From NCBI RefSeq assembly GCF_014334325.1, contig NZ_JACSET010000003.1, forward strand, positions 248,001 through 312,000: DNA of 64,000 nucleotides. The letters run 5' to 3'. Shown one piece after another: positions 1-8,077 of this stretch. Numbering within the stretch: the stretch's first letter is position 1; every line of letters starts with the position of its first letter. Origin of the DNA: Treponema sp. Marseille-Q4130. GTDB lineage: Bacteria; Spirochaetota; Spirochaetia; Treponematales; Treponemataceae. The position numbers were made by a program, and so were the translations under genes. The notes below the pieces were generated by a model. It saw only the letters and a list, made by a program, of their open reading frames with translations, did no database searches and had not been told where the DNA came from.

Positions 1-102
1 ACGATTGCGCTCGCCGGCAGCGTTTCCGACGGCCTTATCTTCGATTTATTAAAAAAGAGCCGTGCGCTCGTGTCGCCCCGCCCTTGTCGTACGCGCTCAT
101 AA
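1..102 (+). CDS. 3' end of an upstream protein-coding gene (partial)
   Basis: An open frame runs from the first base to a TAA at 100-102 and encodes about 33 residues ending in ...PCRTRS. It begins with a stretch resembling IALAGSV, which recalls the class of glycerate kinases, but the rest of that family's C-terminus is not visible, so the family is only a guess. The gene ends 17 bases before the next ATG, and the promoter of the next gene overlaps its last codons. Confidence 0.4.
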   Translation, partial: TIALAGSVSDGLIFDLLKKSRALVSPRPCRTRS

Positions 103-113
103 ATACGTATATT
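84..113 (+). promoter_or_regulatory. Promoter of the thioredoxin-reductase-like gene
   Basis: A -35-like TTGTCG (84-89) and a -10-like TATATT (108-113) are separated by 18 bases. The -10 ends 6 bases before the ATG at 120, and there is no Shine-Dalgarno in between, so the transcript would start at or next to the start codon. Confidence 0.5.
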
Positions 114-119
114 TAAAGC

Positions 120-986
120 ATGGAACGATACGACATCGCGATAATCGGGACGGGGCCGGCAGGTTTGTCCGCCGCGCTCACCGCAAAAATTCGCAATAAA
201 AATTTCGTACTTTTGGGCAGCAAGCGTTTAAGCGAAAAAATCGAAAAAGCGCATACGGTACAAAATTATCTCGGTTTGCCGAATATTACCGGAAGCGATA
301 TGCAAAAGGCGTTTTATGCCCATCTCGATGCGATGGGGATCGAGATTACGGAAGCTCGCGTGCAGGCGGTATATCCGATGGGCACTTATTTCGGCTTACA
401 GACGTCGATCGGTATGCTCGAAGCGGATGCCCTTATTTTGGCGACGGGCGTCGTCGCAGCAAAACCCTATCCGGGAGAGGAGCGCTTTCTCGGCAAAGGC
501 GTAAGCTACTGTGCCACCTGCGATGCGCCGCTGTATAAAAATAAAACAGTTGCCGTCATCGCGTTCGGCACGAATGAAGAGAGCGAAGCGAATTTCCTCG
601 CCGACCTTGCGGCGAAAACGTATTATGTTCCGATGTACAAAGGAGATGTGCGCGTGTCGGATAAAATCGAAATCGTGCGCGAAGTGCCGAAATCGATTGA
701 AGGCGATACCTCCGTGCAAGCGTTGGTAACCGACGCGGGAAAGATCCGCACGGACGGCGTCTTTATTTTGCGCGAAGCGATTTCTCCGAGCCGGCTCGTA
801 TCGGGCATCGAAGTCGACAACAACCACGTGCGCGTAAACCGCCGCATGGAAACGAGCGTCGCCGACTGCTTTGCGTGCGGCGATCTTGTCGGTCCGCCGT
901 ATCAGTACAGCAAGTCGGCGGGCGAGGGGACGATCGCAGCTCTTTCTGCGGTAAGCTATCTCGATGCGAAAAAAAGGGGCGCGTAA
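120..986 (+). CDS. Thioredoxin-reductase-like FAD oxidoreductase
   Basis: 288 residues. The N-terminus has the FAD-binding Rossmann motif GTGPAGLSAAL (residues 10-20). A redox-active CATC pair sits at residues 131-134, as in thioredoxin reductases. The C-terminal FAD motif appears as FACGDLVGPPYQYSKSAGEG. The domain between them, which in the classical enzyme binds NADPH, has VAVIAFGTNEESEANFL where a GGGxSA motif is expected, and the HRRxxxR phosphate-binding loop is missing. The protein is also about 20 residues shorter than usual. It therefore probably reduces a thioredoxin-like partner in the cytoplasm using a donor other than NADPH (for example ferredoxin) or a small thiol protein; that is inference. 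It stands alone, downstream of an unrelated gene end. Confidence 0.8.
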   Translation: MERYDIAIIGTGPAGLSAALTAKIRNKNFVLLGSKRLSEKIEKAHTVQNYLGLPNITGSDMQKAFYAHLDAMGIEITEARVQAVYPMGTYFGLQTSIGMLEADALILATGVVAAKPYPGEERFLGKGVSYCATCDAPLYKNKTVAVIAFGTNEESEANFLADLAAKTYYVPMYKGDVRVSDKIEIVREVPKSIEGDTSVQALVTDAGKIRTDGVFILREAISPSRLVSGIEVDNNHVRVNRRMETSVADCFACGDLVGPPYQYSKSAGEGTIAALSAVSYLDAKKRGA

Positions 987-1088
987 ATCGTACTGTTTTT
1001 CGACGCGGATTTCGATATATATCGGCTGTTCGGGAAAATGAAATTAAAAAATATTTTTAATTACAGAGAGGCGATATGACCTCTGCGA

Positions 1089-2099
1089 CTATTCGGTACG
1101 GGACGTGAACGGGGACGATATTCCGCTCGATTCCCGCACGATCATCGACGGTGCGTACACGGTGCCCGTTTGCACATCTTTTTTCGAGATGATGTCGAGG
1201 AGTTTTTCCGCAGCGGTTTCTCCGATCCGGGATGCGTTTTGCGAAACTGTCGTCAACGCGACTTTGCACAGTTTTGCGAGCTTTATGTCGTCGTAACCGA
1301 TGACGGAAACCTGTTCGGGGATCCGTATGCCGCTTTCGATCAGTTTGTGCAGCGCTCCGATCGCAACGTTGTCGTTCGTGATAAAGAGCGCGGTTTTTAC
1401 CGTATCGATGCGATTCTTTTTTATTAAAATCGGAACGAGATTTTCTCCGTTTTCAAATGTACTTATGTGTTCATAACGGACGGCGCGCTTCGATTTCAGC
1501 GCGGCAAGGCAGCCGTTTACTCTGTCCGTAATCGTTTGGTGTTCGAAGCCCGATACGACGATGTACTGCTTTACGCCGAGTGTGTTCATGTATTCGCCTG
1601 CGAGTGCGCCTCCTGCAAAATTGTCGGATGCGACGTAGGGGCATCGGTGCGAATCCGGGATGCAGTTGAATACGACGAGCGGTATCTTCGCTTTTAACAG
1701 CATATTGATGCTTTTGCTCGAACTCGAAAGCGGGGCGAGCAGCACGCCGTCCGCACGTTTGCTTATGAGCGAGCGTATCTGCGCGCTCTCTTTTTCGGCG
1801 ATCCATTGTGACGAATGGATTTCGAGCGAATATCCGTGTGCGGAAAGTACGCGGTCGACTCCTTCGAGAATTTCGACGAAAAAGAAATTCGCCATTTCGT
1901 TGATGACGATGCCCACGGTTTTTGTCGGCGTACCGCTGAGGTTTTGTGCGATCGTACTCGGCACGTAATTTTTTTTGCGGATGACGCGCTGTACTTTTTC
2001 TCTCGTTTCCGCTTTGACGATCGACGGATTCGTCATAACGCGGGAAACGGTCGATTTCGATACGCCGGCTATGTGTGCAACATCGTTGATGGTGATCAT
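1089..2099 (-). CDS. LacI-family transcriptional repressor
   Basis: 336 residues. The N-terminal helix-turn-helix reads TINDVAHIAGVSKSTVSRVM, followed by the hinge helix region VPSTIAQNLSG that inserts in the operator minor groove. The rest is a periplasmic-binding-protein-like effector domain (VGIVINEMANFFFVEILEGVD... near the start, VSVIGYDDIKLAKL near residue 270). It is divergent from the kinase/importer cluster on its right, and two near-identical palindromes lie on the promoters of that cluster, so it is very likely their repressor, released by the imported sugar or a metabolite of it. The start at 2099 is set by the leaderless promoter just upstream, with -10 six bases before the ATG. 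Confidence 0.9.
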   Translation of the reverse strand: MITINDVAHIAGVSKSTVSRVMTNPSIVKAETREKVQRVIRKKNYVPSTIAQNLSGTPTKTVGIVINEMANFFFVEILEGVDRVLSAHGYSLEIHSSQWIAEKESAQIRSLISKRADGVLLAPLSSSSKSINMLLKAKIPLVVFNCIPDSHRCPYVASDNFAGGALAGEYMNTLGVKQYIVVSGFEHQTITDRVNGCLAALKSKRAVRYEHISTFENGENLVPILIKKNRIDTVKTALFITNDNVAIGALHKLIESGIRIPEQVSVIGYDDIKLAKLCKVALTTVSQNASRIGETAAEKLLDIISKKDVQTGTVYAPSMIVRESSGISSPFTSRTE

Positions 2100-2105
2100 A
2101 GAATT

Positions 2106-2134
2106 ATTATCACCCGTATTTTGCCGTTTTGCAA
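2106..2134 (-). promoter_or_regulatory. Promoter of the LacI-type repressor gene
   Basis: Read on the minus strand: TTGCAA (2134-2129), a 17-base spacer, GATAAT (2111-2106), then 6 bases to the ATG at 2099. There is no Shine-Dalgarno, which suggests a leaderless mRNA. It lies back to back with the promoter of the plus-strand operon. Confidence 0.6.
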
Positions 2135-2148
2135 CTTAAAATTTTTTA

Positions 2149-2177
2149 TTGACAGACGGCCGGACATGCCCTATGAT
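2149..2177 (+). promoter_or_regulatory. Promoter of the kinase/phosphatase operon
   Basis: A near-consensus promoter: TTGACA (2149-2154), a 17-base spacer and TATGAT (2172-2177). The last base of the -10 touches the palindromic operator, so a bound repressor would block open-complex formation. Confidence 0.85.
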
Positions 2178-2200
2178 TTAATGAAACCGGTTTCATTAAA
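2177..2200 (+). promoter_or_regulatory. LacI-type operator (perfect 24-bp palindrome)
   Basis: The core TAATGAAACCGGTTTCATTA (2179-2198) is a perfect palindrome that extends two further base pairs each side. The central CG flanked by AAAC/GTTT-type arms is typical of LacI-family operators. It overlaps the end of the -10 and the predicted start of transcription. A close variant occurs at 5417-5438. Confidence 0.85.
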
Positions 2201-2211
2201 AAGGTGAAAAT

Positions 2212-4098
2212 ATGACCCTTTCGTTTTTGGATCAATTCGATGAAGCGGCTTTGGCGTCCGCATCCGTTGCCGTTATCGGCGATATCTGTATCGATCATTA
2301 TTATTTTACCGATTCGGCGGTATCCGAAATTTCCGTAGAAACGGGGCTCGAAACGGTATCGGTTAAATCGAGCGAGTATTATCTCGGAGGCGCGGGCAAT
2401 GTTGCCGAAACGCTTCGGACGCTCGGCGTCGGCAAAGTCGATCTCTACGGCGTTTCGGGCTCGGATGCCGAAGGCGCGATTTTGGAAGCGCTGTGCAAAG
2501 AACGCGGAATTTCGACTTCCGGCATCATCGTACAAAAAACGGACTGGCAGACGAACATGTACCACAAAATTATTAAAGACGGAAAAGAGCTGCCCCGTTT
2601 CGATTTGGGAAATTTCAATGTCGTTTCCGAAGCGACGCAAAACGAACTGCTCGAAAAACTCGATGCGTCGCTTTCCGAATACCGTTGCATCATCGTAAAC
2701 GAACAGCTGCTTTCCGGTTTGACGACCGACCGTTTTATACGCGAACTCAATAAACGTATCGCTTCGACTTCGGGAAAAATCATGTGGCTCGTCGATACGC
2801 GGCACCGCATCGGAAGTTATGAAAACGTCGTCTACAAGATGAACGAGCGTGAAGCGCTCGCGTATTATAACGGAAAAGCCGGAAGCGAACGCTCGGTCGA
2901 AAAAGCCGCCGCCTCTCTTTCGGCGCGCTGGATGCAGCCGATCGCCGTAACGCTCGGCAAAGAAGGCGCGCTCGCAGTGCAGGACGGCAAAAGCCGCCGT
3001 GCACTCGGCATAGATTTTACGCAGCCGATCGATACGGTCGGAGCGGGAGATGCGTTTATTGCTTCGATGGCCGCGGCCCTCGTTTCGGGGCTTTCGTTTT
3101 TCGATGCCGTCGATGCCGCAAACCTCGGCGCATCGGCAAGCGTTTTGACGATGTATCGGACGGGGCATCCTTCGCTTTCCGATATGCGTTCCGTCGCGCA
3201 CAATGCGATGTTTCGCTATCATCCGGAAATTGCGAGTTATACGGAAAAGCCGCGGACGCTTCCCGATTCGTACATCGAAATTATCGACGAAGCGGCATTC
3301 GAAAATCGCCGTGTCTATCCGCAGGTTGCGATCTTCGATCACGACGGAACGATCAGCGTACTGCGGCAGGGCTGGGAAAGTGTCATGGAAGCCGTCATGG
3401 TCGAAGCGGTGACGCAGGATGCGAGCGCGGATGAAGGTATGCGGAAGCGCATCACGGCGGACGTCAAAGAGCTTATCGATAAAACGACCGGTATTCAGAC
3501 GATCATTCAAATGCAACTGCTCATCCCGATCATAGAAAAATACGGGCTCGCAAAGACAGTCCGTTCTGCGGAGGAGTATAAAGCGATATTCGTCCGGCGC
3601 TTAAAACAATCGATGCAGGAAAAAGTCGGTGCGCTGCGTCGCGGTGAATTGAATGCCGACGACGTAACGATAAAAGGAGCTCGGGATTTTTTGCAAACGC
3701 TTTTTGAAGCGGGGACGAAATTGTATTTGGCGAGCGGCAGCGATCACGACGACGTCGTGCGCGAAGCGGAACTGCTCGGCTATGCGCATCTGTTTACCGG
3801 AGGCATCTTCGGTTCGGTCGGCGATCCTGAAAACGATCCGAAAAAAATCGTCATTCAAAAAATTATTAAAGAGCTTGCAGGGCGGGGTATCCGTCCGGAA
3901 GGCTGCGCGGTTTTCGGTGACGGGCCGGTCGAAATGCGCGAAGCGCACGAAAACGGATTTTTTGCAGTCGGCGTTTTGTCCGACGAAAAACAGCGCTTCG
4001 GCGTCAATCGGGCAAAGAGAGCGCGCCTCGTGCTTGCGGGGGCGGACGTATTGATTCCCGATTTTTCGCAGATACGCCGCATTTACGGCGGGGCGTAA
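2212..4098 (+). CDS. RfaE/PfkB-type sugar kinase fused to a HAD phosphatase
   Basis: 628 residues in two domains. Residues 1-340 form a PfkB-family kinase most like the RfaE (HldE) kinase domain: VIGDICIDHYY near the N-terminus, LGGAGNVAETLRTLG, and the catalytic motif DTVGAGDAF at 274-282 with Asp280 as the base. Residues from about 370 are a haloacid-dehalogenase domain: FDHDGT with Asp376/Asp378, the SGSDHDD second motif and a C-terminal FGDGPVEM metal-binding motif. The nucleotidyltransferase domain of HldE is absent and a phosphatase stands in its place. The pair could phosphorylate a heptose-like sugar at one position and remove a phosphate at another, as in heptose activation, or serve catabolism of the sugar imported by the neighbouring ABC system. 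First gene behind the operator-controlled promoter. Confidence 0.8.
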   Translation: MTLSFLDQFDEAALASASVAVIGDICIDHYYFTDSAVSEISVETGLETVSVKSSEYYLGGAGNVAETLRTLGVGKVDLYGVSGSDAEGAILEALCKERGISTSGIIVQKTDWQTNMYHKIIKDGKELPRFDLGNFNVVSEATQNELLEKLDASLSEYRCIIVNEQLLSGLTTDRFIRELNKRIASTSGKIMWLVDTRHRIGSYENVVYKMNEREALAYYNGKAGSERSVEKAAASLSARWMQPIAVTLGKEGALAVQDGKSRRALGIDFTQPIDTVGAGDAFIASMAAALVSGLSFFDAVDAANLGASASVLTMYRTGHPSLSDMRSVAHNAMFRYHPEIASYTEKPRTLPDSYIEIIDEAAFENRRVYPQVAIFDHDGTISVLRQGWESVMEAVMVEAVTQDASADEGMRKRITADVKELIDKTTGIQTIIQMQLLIPIIEKYGLAKTVRSAEEYKAIFVRRLKQSMQEKVGALRRGELNADDVTIKGARDFLQTLFEAGTKLYLASGSDHDDVVREAELLGYAHLFTGGIFGSVGDPENDPKKIVIQKIIKELAGRGIRPEGCAVFGDGPVEMREAHENGFFAVGVLSDEKQRFGVNRAKRARLVLAGADVLIPDFSQIRRIYGGA

Positions 4099-4236
4099 TC
4101 GGTGCGCGATTTTCGCTATCCGTTTCGTACATCGATTGAATAGCATGGTTTGAAAATAAATAAAATTATGCGGAGACAGCGTTGTATCGATTGGGATGAT
4201 ATTTTTATCGGTTAATAATTTTTGATAAGGAATGCC

Positions 4237-5343
4237 ATGAGTGCGATGAAATTGTTCGACAGGTCGGAGATGCGCTATTTCCCGCTGTCGGAAAGGAAAA
4301 ACAAAGTTTTCATCGAACGCGATTACGTCGATGAAAAAACGTATAAAAGCAACGCATCTCCCGAATTGCGCCTTCGCGCCGAATGCATTGCGGACGAATT
4401 GCGGAAAGCGAAAGAGGCGGGCGCTTCCCGTATGTGCGCATTCGGCGCGCACGCGATCAAAAACGGGCTCGGTCCGCTGCTTTCGAAATTCGTTGCGGAA
4501 GGATGGTTTACGCACCTTGCAACGAACGGCGCCGGCGTCATCCACGATTGGGAATTTGCGTTTCAGGGACAAAGCAGCGAAGACGTCCGCGCGAACGTCG
4601 TGCTGGGACAGTTCGGCACGTGGCAGGAGACGGGCTTTTCGATCAACGCGGCGATCGCCGCAGGCGCATACGAAGGGCTCGGTTACGGAGAAGCCGTCGG
4701 CAAAATGATTTCGAAAGGCGGCATCGATATTCCGTCGTCCGAAGTGCTTGAAAAGGTCGTCTGCGATAAAAACGCTCCGCTTTCAAAACGTGCGGCGGCC
4801 GCCGATTTTCTCGATGAGATACGTTCCCTCGATCTGCCGGAAGGGCGCTTTTTGGCGATAGCGCATCCGTATAAGCGTTTCAGCGTACAGGCTGCCTGCT
4901 ATGAAAACGGCGTGCCGTTTACCGATCATCCGATGTTCGGCCACGATATCATCTATACGCACAAAGCGAATAAGGGAGCTGCGATCGGGAGGACGGCGGA
5001 AGTCGATTTTTTACGCTATGTTGCATCGGTGAGCGGTTTGCAAAACGGCGTGTATTTGTCGATCGGATCGGCGGTGATGAGTCCGATGATTTTTGAAAAA
5101 GCGCTGTCGATGGCGAGGAACGTTGCGATTCAAAACGGGCAAGAGATCCGGGACGCCGCGATCCACGTATTCGATTTGCAGCGCGAAACATGGGATTGGG
5201 GAAAGGGCGAGCCGCCTGCGGATAATCCCGCGTATTACCTGCGCTTTATGAAAACGTTCAGCAGGATGGGCTGCCCCGTCGATTACACGTCGGCCGATAA
5301 TCGCGACGTATTGGTCGAGTTGTACAGGGCGCTGCACCGGTAG
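4237..5343 (+). CDS. Deoxyhypusine-synthase-like enzyme of unknown substrate
   Basis: 368 residues from the ATG at 4237, which has AAGGAA at a proper distance; a TTG at 4222 would lengthen it by 5 residues. The sequence recalls the deoxyhypusine/homospermidine synthase fold: LATNGAGVIHDWE corresponds to the glycine-rich NAD-binding segment, a block ENGVPFTDHPMFGHDI resembles the substrate region, YLSIGSAV resembles the second glycine-rich strand, and WDWGKGEP (321 onwards) matches the position of the catalytic lysine (Lys323). No eIF5A substrate is expected in a bacterium, so the protein more likely does NAD-dependent, lysine-assisted chemistry on a small molecule. It is 138 bases downstream of the kinase/phosphatase and upstream of the importer, so its substrate is probably sugar-derived. 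Assignment is by eye and uncertain. Confidence 0.5.
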   Translation: MSAMKLFDRSEMRYFPLSERKNKVFIERDYVDEKTYKSNASPELRLRAECIADELRKAKEAGASRMCAFGAHAIKNGLGPLLSKFVAEGWFTHLATNGAGVIHDWEFAFQGQSSEDVRANVVLGQFGTWQETGFSINAAIAAGAYEGLGYGEAVGKMISKGGIDIPSSEVLEKVVCDKNAPLSKRAAAADFLDEIRSLDLPEGRFLAIAHPYKRFSVQAACYENGVPFTDHPMFGHDIIYTHKANKGAAIGRTAEVDFLRYVASVSGLQNGVYLSIGSAVMSPMIFEKALSMARNVAIQNGQEIRDAAIHVFDLQRETWDWGKGEPPADNPAYYLRFMKTFSRMGCPVDYTSADNRDVLVELYRALHR

Positions 5344-5388
5344 CCGGCGATTTGTTTTCCGGCCGCCGATTCGATGTAAAAAAATTCT

Positions 5389-5417
5389 TTGACTTTTCGA
5401 AAATGAAGCCGTATAAT
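5389..5417 (+). promoter_or_regulatory. Promoter of the RbsABC-type importer operon
   Basis: TTGACT (5389-5394), a 17-base spacer and a consensus TATAAT (5412-5417). The operator starts on the last base of the -10, the same geometry as at 2149-2200. Confidence 0.85.
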
Positions 5418-5438
5418 TTATGGGAACGGTTTCATAAA
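5417..5438 (+). promoter_or_regulatory. Second LacI-type operator
   Basis: TTTATGGGAACGGTTTCATA followed by AA is an imperfect palindrome. Its core ATGGGAACGGTTTCAT differs from the core of the operator at 2177-2200 at two positions, both in the left arm. The shared site and identical placement indicate one repressor for both promoters. Confidence 0.75.
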
Positions 5439-5470
5439 TCGGAGACTGTTTCAGAGAACGAGGGGCTCTT

Positions 5471-7003
5471 ATGAATCAAAAAGTAATTGTGGATATGCAA
5501 CATATCTACAAATCGTTTTTCGGCGTGCATGCACTCGACGATGTGTCGTTCGAATTGCGAGAAGGCGAAGTGATGGCGCTGCTCGGCGAAAACGGAGCAG
5601 GAAAATCGACACTTGTCAAAATCATCTCCGGTGTCTACACGCGCGACGAAGGCAGCATGAAGCTTTTCGGCAAAGACACCGAAATAAATCTTTCGCCGAA
5701 AAAAGCGCAGGAACTCGGCGTTACGATCATCCATCAGGAACTAAATATGTGCGGGCATCTGACAGTCGCGCAGAATATTTTTTTGGGACGGGAACTGTGT
5801 AGAGGTTCCGTGCTCAACGAACGGGAGATGAAAAAGCGCACGCAGGAAGTGCTCGACGAATTGCAGATGGACGACATCACGCCGGATACGGTTGTCGGCA
5901 ATCTTCAAGTGTCGAAGCAGCAGATGGTCGAAATCGCAAAAGCGTTTCACACGAATGCGAAGATTTTGATCATGGACGAACCGACGTCCGCGTTGACGAG
6001 CAAAGAGATCGATCGGCTGTTCGGTATTATTAAATCGCTGAAAGAAAAGGGTGTCGGCATCATCTATATATCGCACCGCCTCGAAGAACTGCAGGATATC
6101 GCCGACCGCGTGACGATCATGCGTGACGGAAAATTTATCACACGCGGTAATTTTAAAGATATGCGCATGGACGAAATTATTAAAAATATGGTCGGCCGCG
6201 AAATCAAAGAAAAGTTTCCGCGCATATCGACGCCGAAGGGCAAAAAAATATTTTCAATTAAAAATCTTTCGTCGGGTAAAATGGTGCGCGACGTATCGTT
6301 CGACGTATACGAAGGCGAGATTCTCGGCATTGCGGGGCTTATGGGAGCGGGACGGACGGAGTCGACGCGCGCGCTGTTCGGAGTCGACGCGAAAGACGGC
6401 GGCACTATCGAACTCGACGGCAAAGAGATCTTCGTCAACTGTCCGACCGATGCGATCAGGCAGGGCGTCGTGCTTGCTCCCGAAGATAGAAAAAAAGACG
6501 GACTGTGTACGAAGCTTTCGATCAAAGAAAACATCGCGCTGCCGAATCTCGATATTTTGTGCAACCGCTTCGGCATCATCGACCGGAAAAAAGAAGCGGC
6601 GATGCTCAACAATGCGGTAAAGCGGCTGTCGCTGAAGATGGCAGGCGGCGATAAAGACGCGGCATCCCTTTCCGGCGGCAACCAGCAAAAGCTCGTTGTC
6701 GCGAAGTGGCTGTTGCGGGAAAGCCGCGTTATCATATTCGACGAGCCGACGCGCGGTATAGACGTTGCGGCAAAAGTCGAAATATACAATCTTATGAACA
6801 AGCTCAAGCAGGAAGGAAAGGGCGTCGTGTTCGTGTCGAGCGAACTTCCCGAAATTTTAGGCGTGGCGGACAGAATCGTCGTTCTGTGCGAGGGACGTGT
6901 GACGGGAGAGATGCCCGCATCGGAAGCGACACAGGAAAAAATATTATATCTTGCGACGCGTTTTCTTAATAAAAAAAGCGAAAAAGAGGAAAAAGCAGTA
7001 TGA
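5471..7003 (+). CDS. Sugar ABC importer ATPase, RbsA type (two ATPase domains)
   Basis: 510 residues with two ABC domains. The first has Walker A GENGAGKST, signature LQVSKQQMVEIAKAF and Walker B ILIMDEPTSAL. The second has the degenerate Walker A GLMGAGRTE and the signature LSGGNQQKLVVAKWL with IFDEPTRGID, the usual asymmetry of RbsA/MglA/XylG proteins. The enzyme energises uptake through the permease encoded next, whose start overlaps its stop by 4 bases. The ATG follows a GAACGAGGGGC ribosome-binding region. The substrate is not readable from the sequence; the neighbouring kinase suggests a pentose, hexose or heptose. Confidence 0.93.
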   Translation: MNQKVIVDMQHIYKSFFGVHALDDVSFELREGEVMALLGENGAGKSTLVKIISGVYTRDEGSMKLFGKDTEINLSPKKAQELGVTIIHQELNMCGHLTVAQNIFLGRELCRGSVLNEREMKKRTQEVLDELQMDDITPDTVVGNLQVSKQQMVEIAKAFHTNAKILIMDEPTSALTSKEIDRLFGIIKSLKEKGVGIIYISHRLEELQDIADRVTIMRDGKFITRGNFKDMRMDEIIKNMVGREIKEKFPRISTPKGKKIFSIKNLSSGKMVRDVSFDVYEGEILGIAGLMGAGRTESTRALFGVDAKDGGTIELDGKEIFVNCPTDAIRQGVVLAPEDRKKDGLCTKLSIKENIALPNLDILCNRFGIIDRKKEAAMLNNAVKRLSLKMAGGDKDAASLSGGNQQKLVVAKWLLRESRVIIFDEPTRGIDVAAKVEIYNLMNKLKQEGKGVVFVSSELPEILGVADRIVVLCEGRVTGEMPASEATQEKILYLATRFLNKKSEKEEKAV

Positions 7004-8019
7004 GTGAAATGCAAAAAGAAAATCCCGTAAAGCGTCTTTTTGAAATTCGCGGCATGGGACAAGTGCTCACCGTCACGGCGGGGCTTATCGTGCTGAGTAT
7101 CGCGTTCGGCATCGTAAACCCCGTATTTTTCAGCAGCCGCAACGTCGGAAACCTTTTGCGCCAAATCGCACCGATACTGCTCATCGGTATAGGGCAGTCG
7201 TACGTACTCATTACCGGCAACATCGATTTGTCGATAGGCTCGCTTATCGGCATGAGCTGTATGATCAGCGCGACGCTTATGACCAAAGGTGTGAACCCGT
7301 GGGCGGCTGTCGTGATCACGCTCGTGTGCTGCCTCGCCATAGGTGCCGCAAACGGATTGCTCGTCGCGCTGTGCAAGCTGCCTCCGTTTATCGCGACACT
7401 CGGTACGATGACGATCGCGCGCGGCATTGCGCAGATCGCGAACGGCAACTACAATACCGATTCGATCGGAGAAGCGGCGGAAGGCTTCCGCAATTTTTTC
7501 TATTACGGAAAAACGCTCGGCTTTTACAATACGATTTGGATAGCGATCGTACTGTGGTTCGCTTTTAATTTTATATTGACGCGGACGCGGACGGGCCGCC
7601 ATATCTACGCGATCGGATCGAATGTCGAAGCGGCGCGGCTTTCGGGCGTCAACATCGTGTCGACGACGCTGAAAGCGTATCTCGTGTCGTCGTTCGTTTC
7701 GTGTGTAGTCGGCCTTATCACGTGTGCGACAAGCGGCATGGGTACGATGGACAGCGGAAACGCGTACGAATTGTATGCGGTCGCGGCGTCCGTTATCGGC
7801 GGCGTATCGACGCTCGGAGGACAAGGACTTTTGTTCGGTACGGTTATCGGCGCGTCGATTTGGGGCGTGCTGCAAAACGGATTACAGTTTGCGGGTGCAC
7901 CGGTCGCGATCAGAAATATCGTTATCGGCATTATCGTTATCCTTTCGGTATTGCTCGATATCATCGTGCGTACCGGTCGTCACGTCGGCAAAAAATCGGC
8001 AAAGAATTCCGCTGCATAA
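7000..8019 (+). CDS. Sugar ABC importer permease, RbsC type
   Basis: 339 residues, strongly hydrophobic with 8-10 membrane segments. It carries family marks of BPD_transp_2 permeases: ITGNIDLSIGSLIGMS early, the GANGLLVALCKLPPFIATLGTM region in the middle, ARLSGVNI and ASVIGGVSTLGGQG later. It would form the inner-membrane channel with the preceding ATPase and accept substrate from the binding protein that follows. It overlaps the ATPase gene by ATGA, indicating translational coupling. Confidence 0.93.
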   Translation: MSEMQKENPVKRLFEIRGMGQVLTVTAGLIVLSIAFGIVNPVFFSSRNVGNLLRQIAPILLIGIGQSYVLITGNIDLSIGSLIGMSCMISATLMTKGVNPWAAVVITLVCCLAIGAANGLLVALCKLPPFIATLGTMTIARGIAQIANGNYNTDSIGEAAEGFRNFFYYGKTLGFYNTIWIAIVLWFAFNFILTRTRTGRHIYAIGSNVEAARLSGVNIVSTTLKAYLVSSFVSCVVGLITCATSGMGTMDSGNAYELYAVAASVIGGVSTLGGQGLLFGTVIGASIWGVLQNGLQFAGAPVAIRNIVIGIIVILSVLLDIIVRTGRHVGKKSAKNSAA

Positions 8020-8040
8020 AATGCAGAGAATATATTATTA

Positions 8041-8058
8041 ATTATTATTAATAATAAT
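8041..8058. repeat. AT-only 18-bp palindrome between permease and binding-protein genes
   Basis: ATTATTATTAATAATAAT is a perfect palindrome made only of A and T, inside a longer TAT/TAA run (8030-8060). It precedes the AGGAGG ribosome-binding site of the binding-protein gene. A weak RNA hairpin or processing site that lets the binding protein be made in excess is possible but unproven. Confidence 0.4.
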
Positions 8059-8077
8059 AGACAATCAGGAGGAAATT

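Noticed and set aside
2146-3516. 456-residue minus-strand frame opposite the kinase gene
   Set aside because: It crosses the operator/promoter region and has no recognisable domain.
4237-5343. DHS-like protein considered as true deoxyhypusine synthase
   Set aside because: Bacteria lack the eIF5A substrate and the gene sits among sugar genes; only the fold family, not the reaction, is supported.
6064-7875. 603-residue open frame on the minus strand
   Set aside because: It lies opposite the RbsA/RbsC genes, is rich in Arg/His without any family pattern, and has no ribosome-binding site; the plus-strand genes explain the sequence.
8030-8060. AT-rich palindrome considered as a replication or recombination site
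   Set aside because: It lies inside an operon between permease and binding-protein genes, where an mRNA role is simpler.
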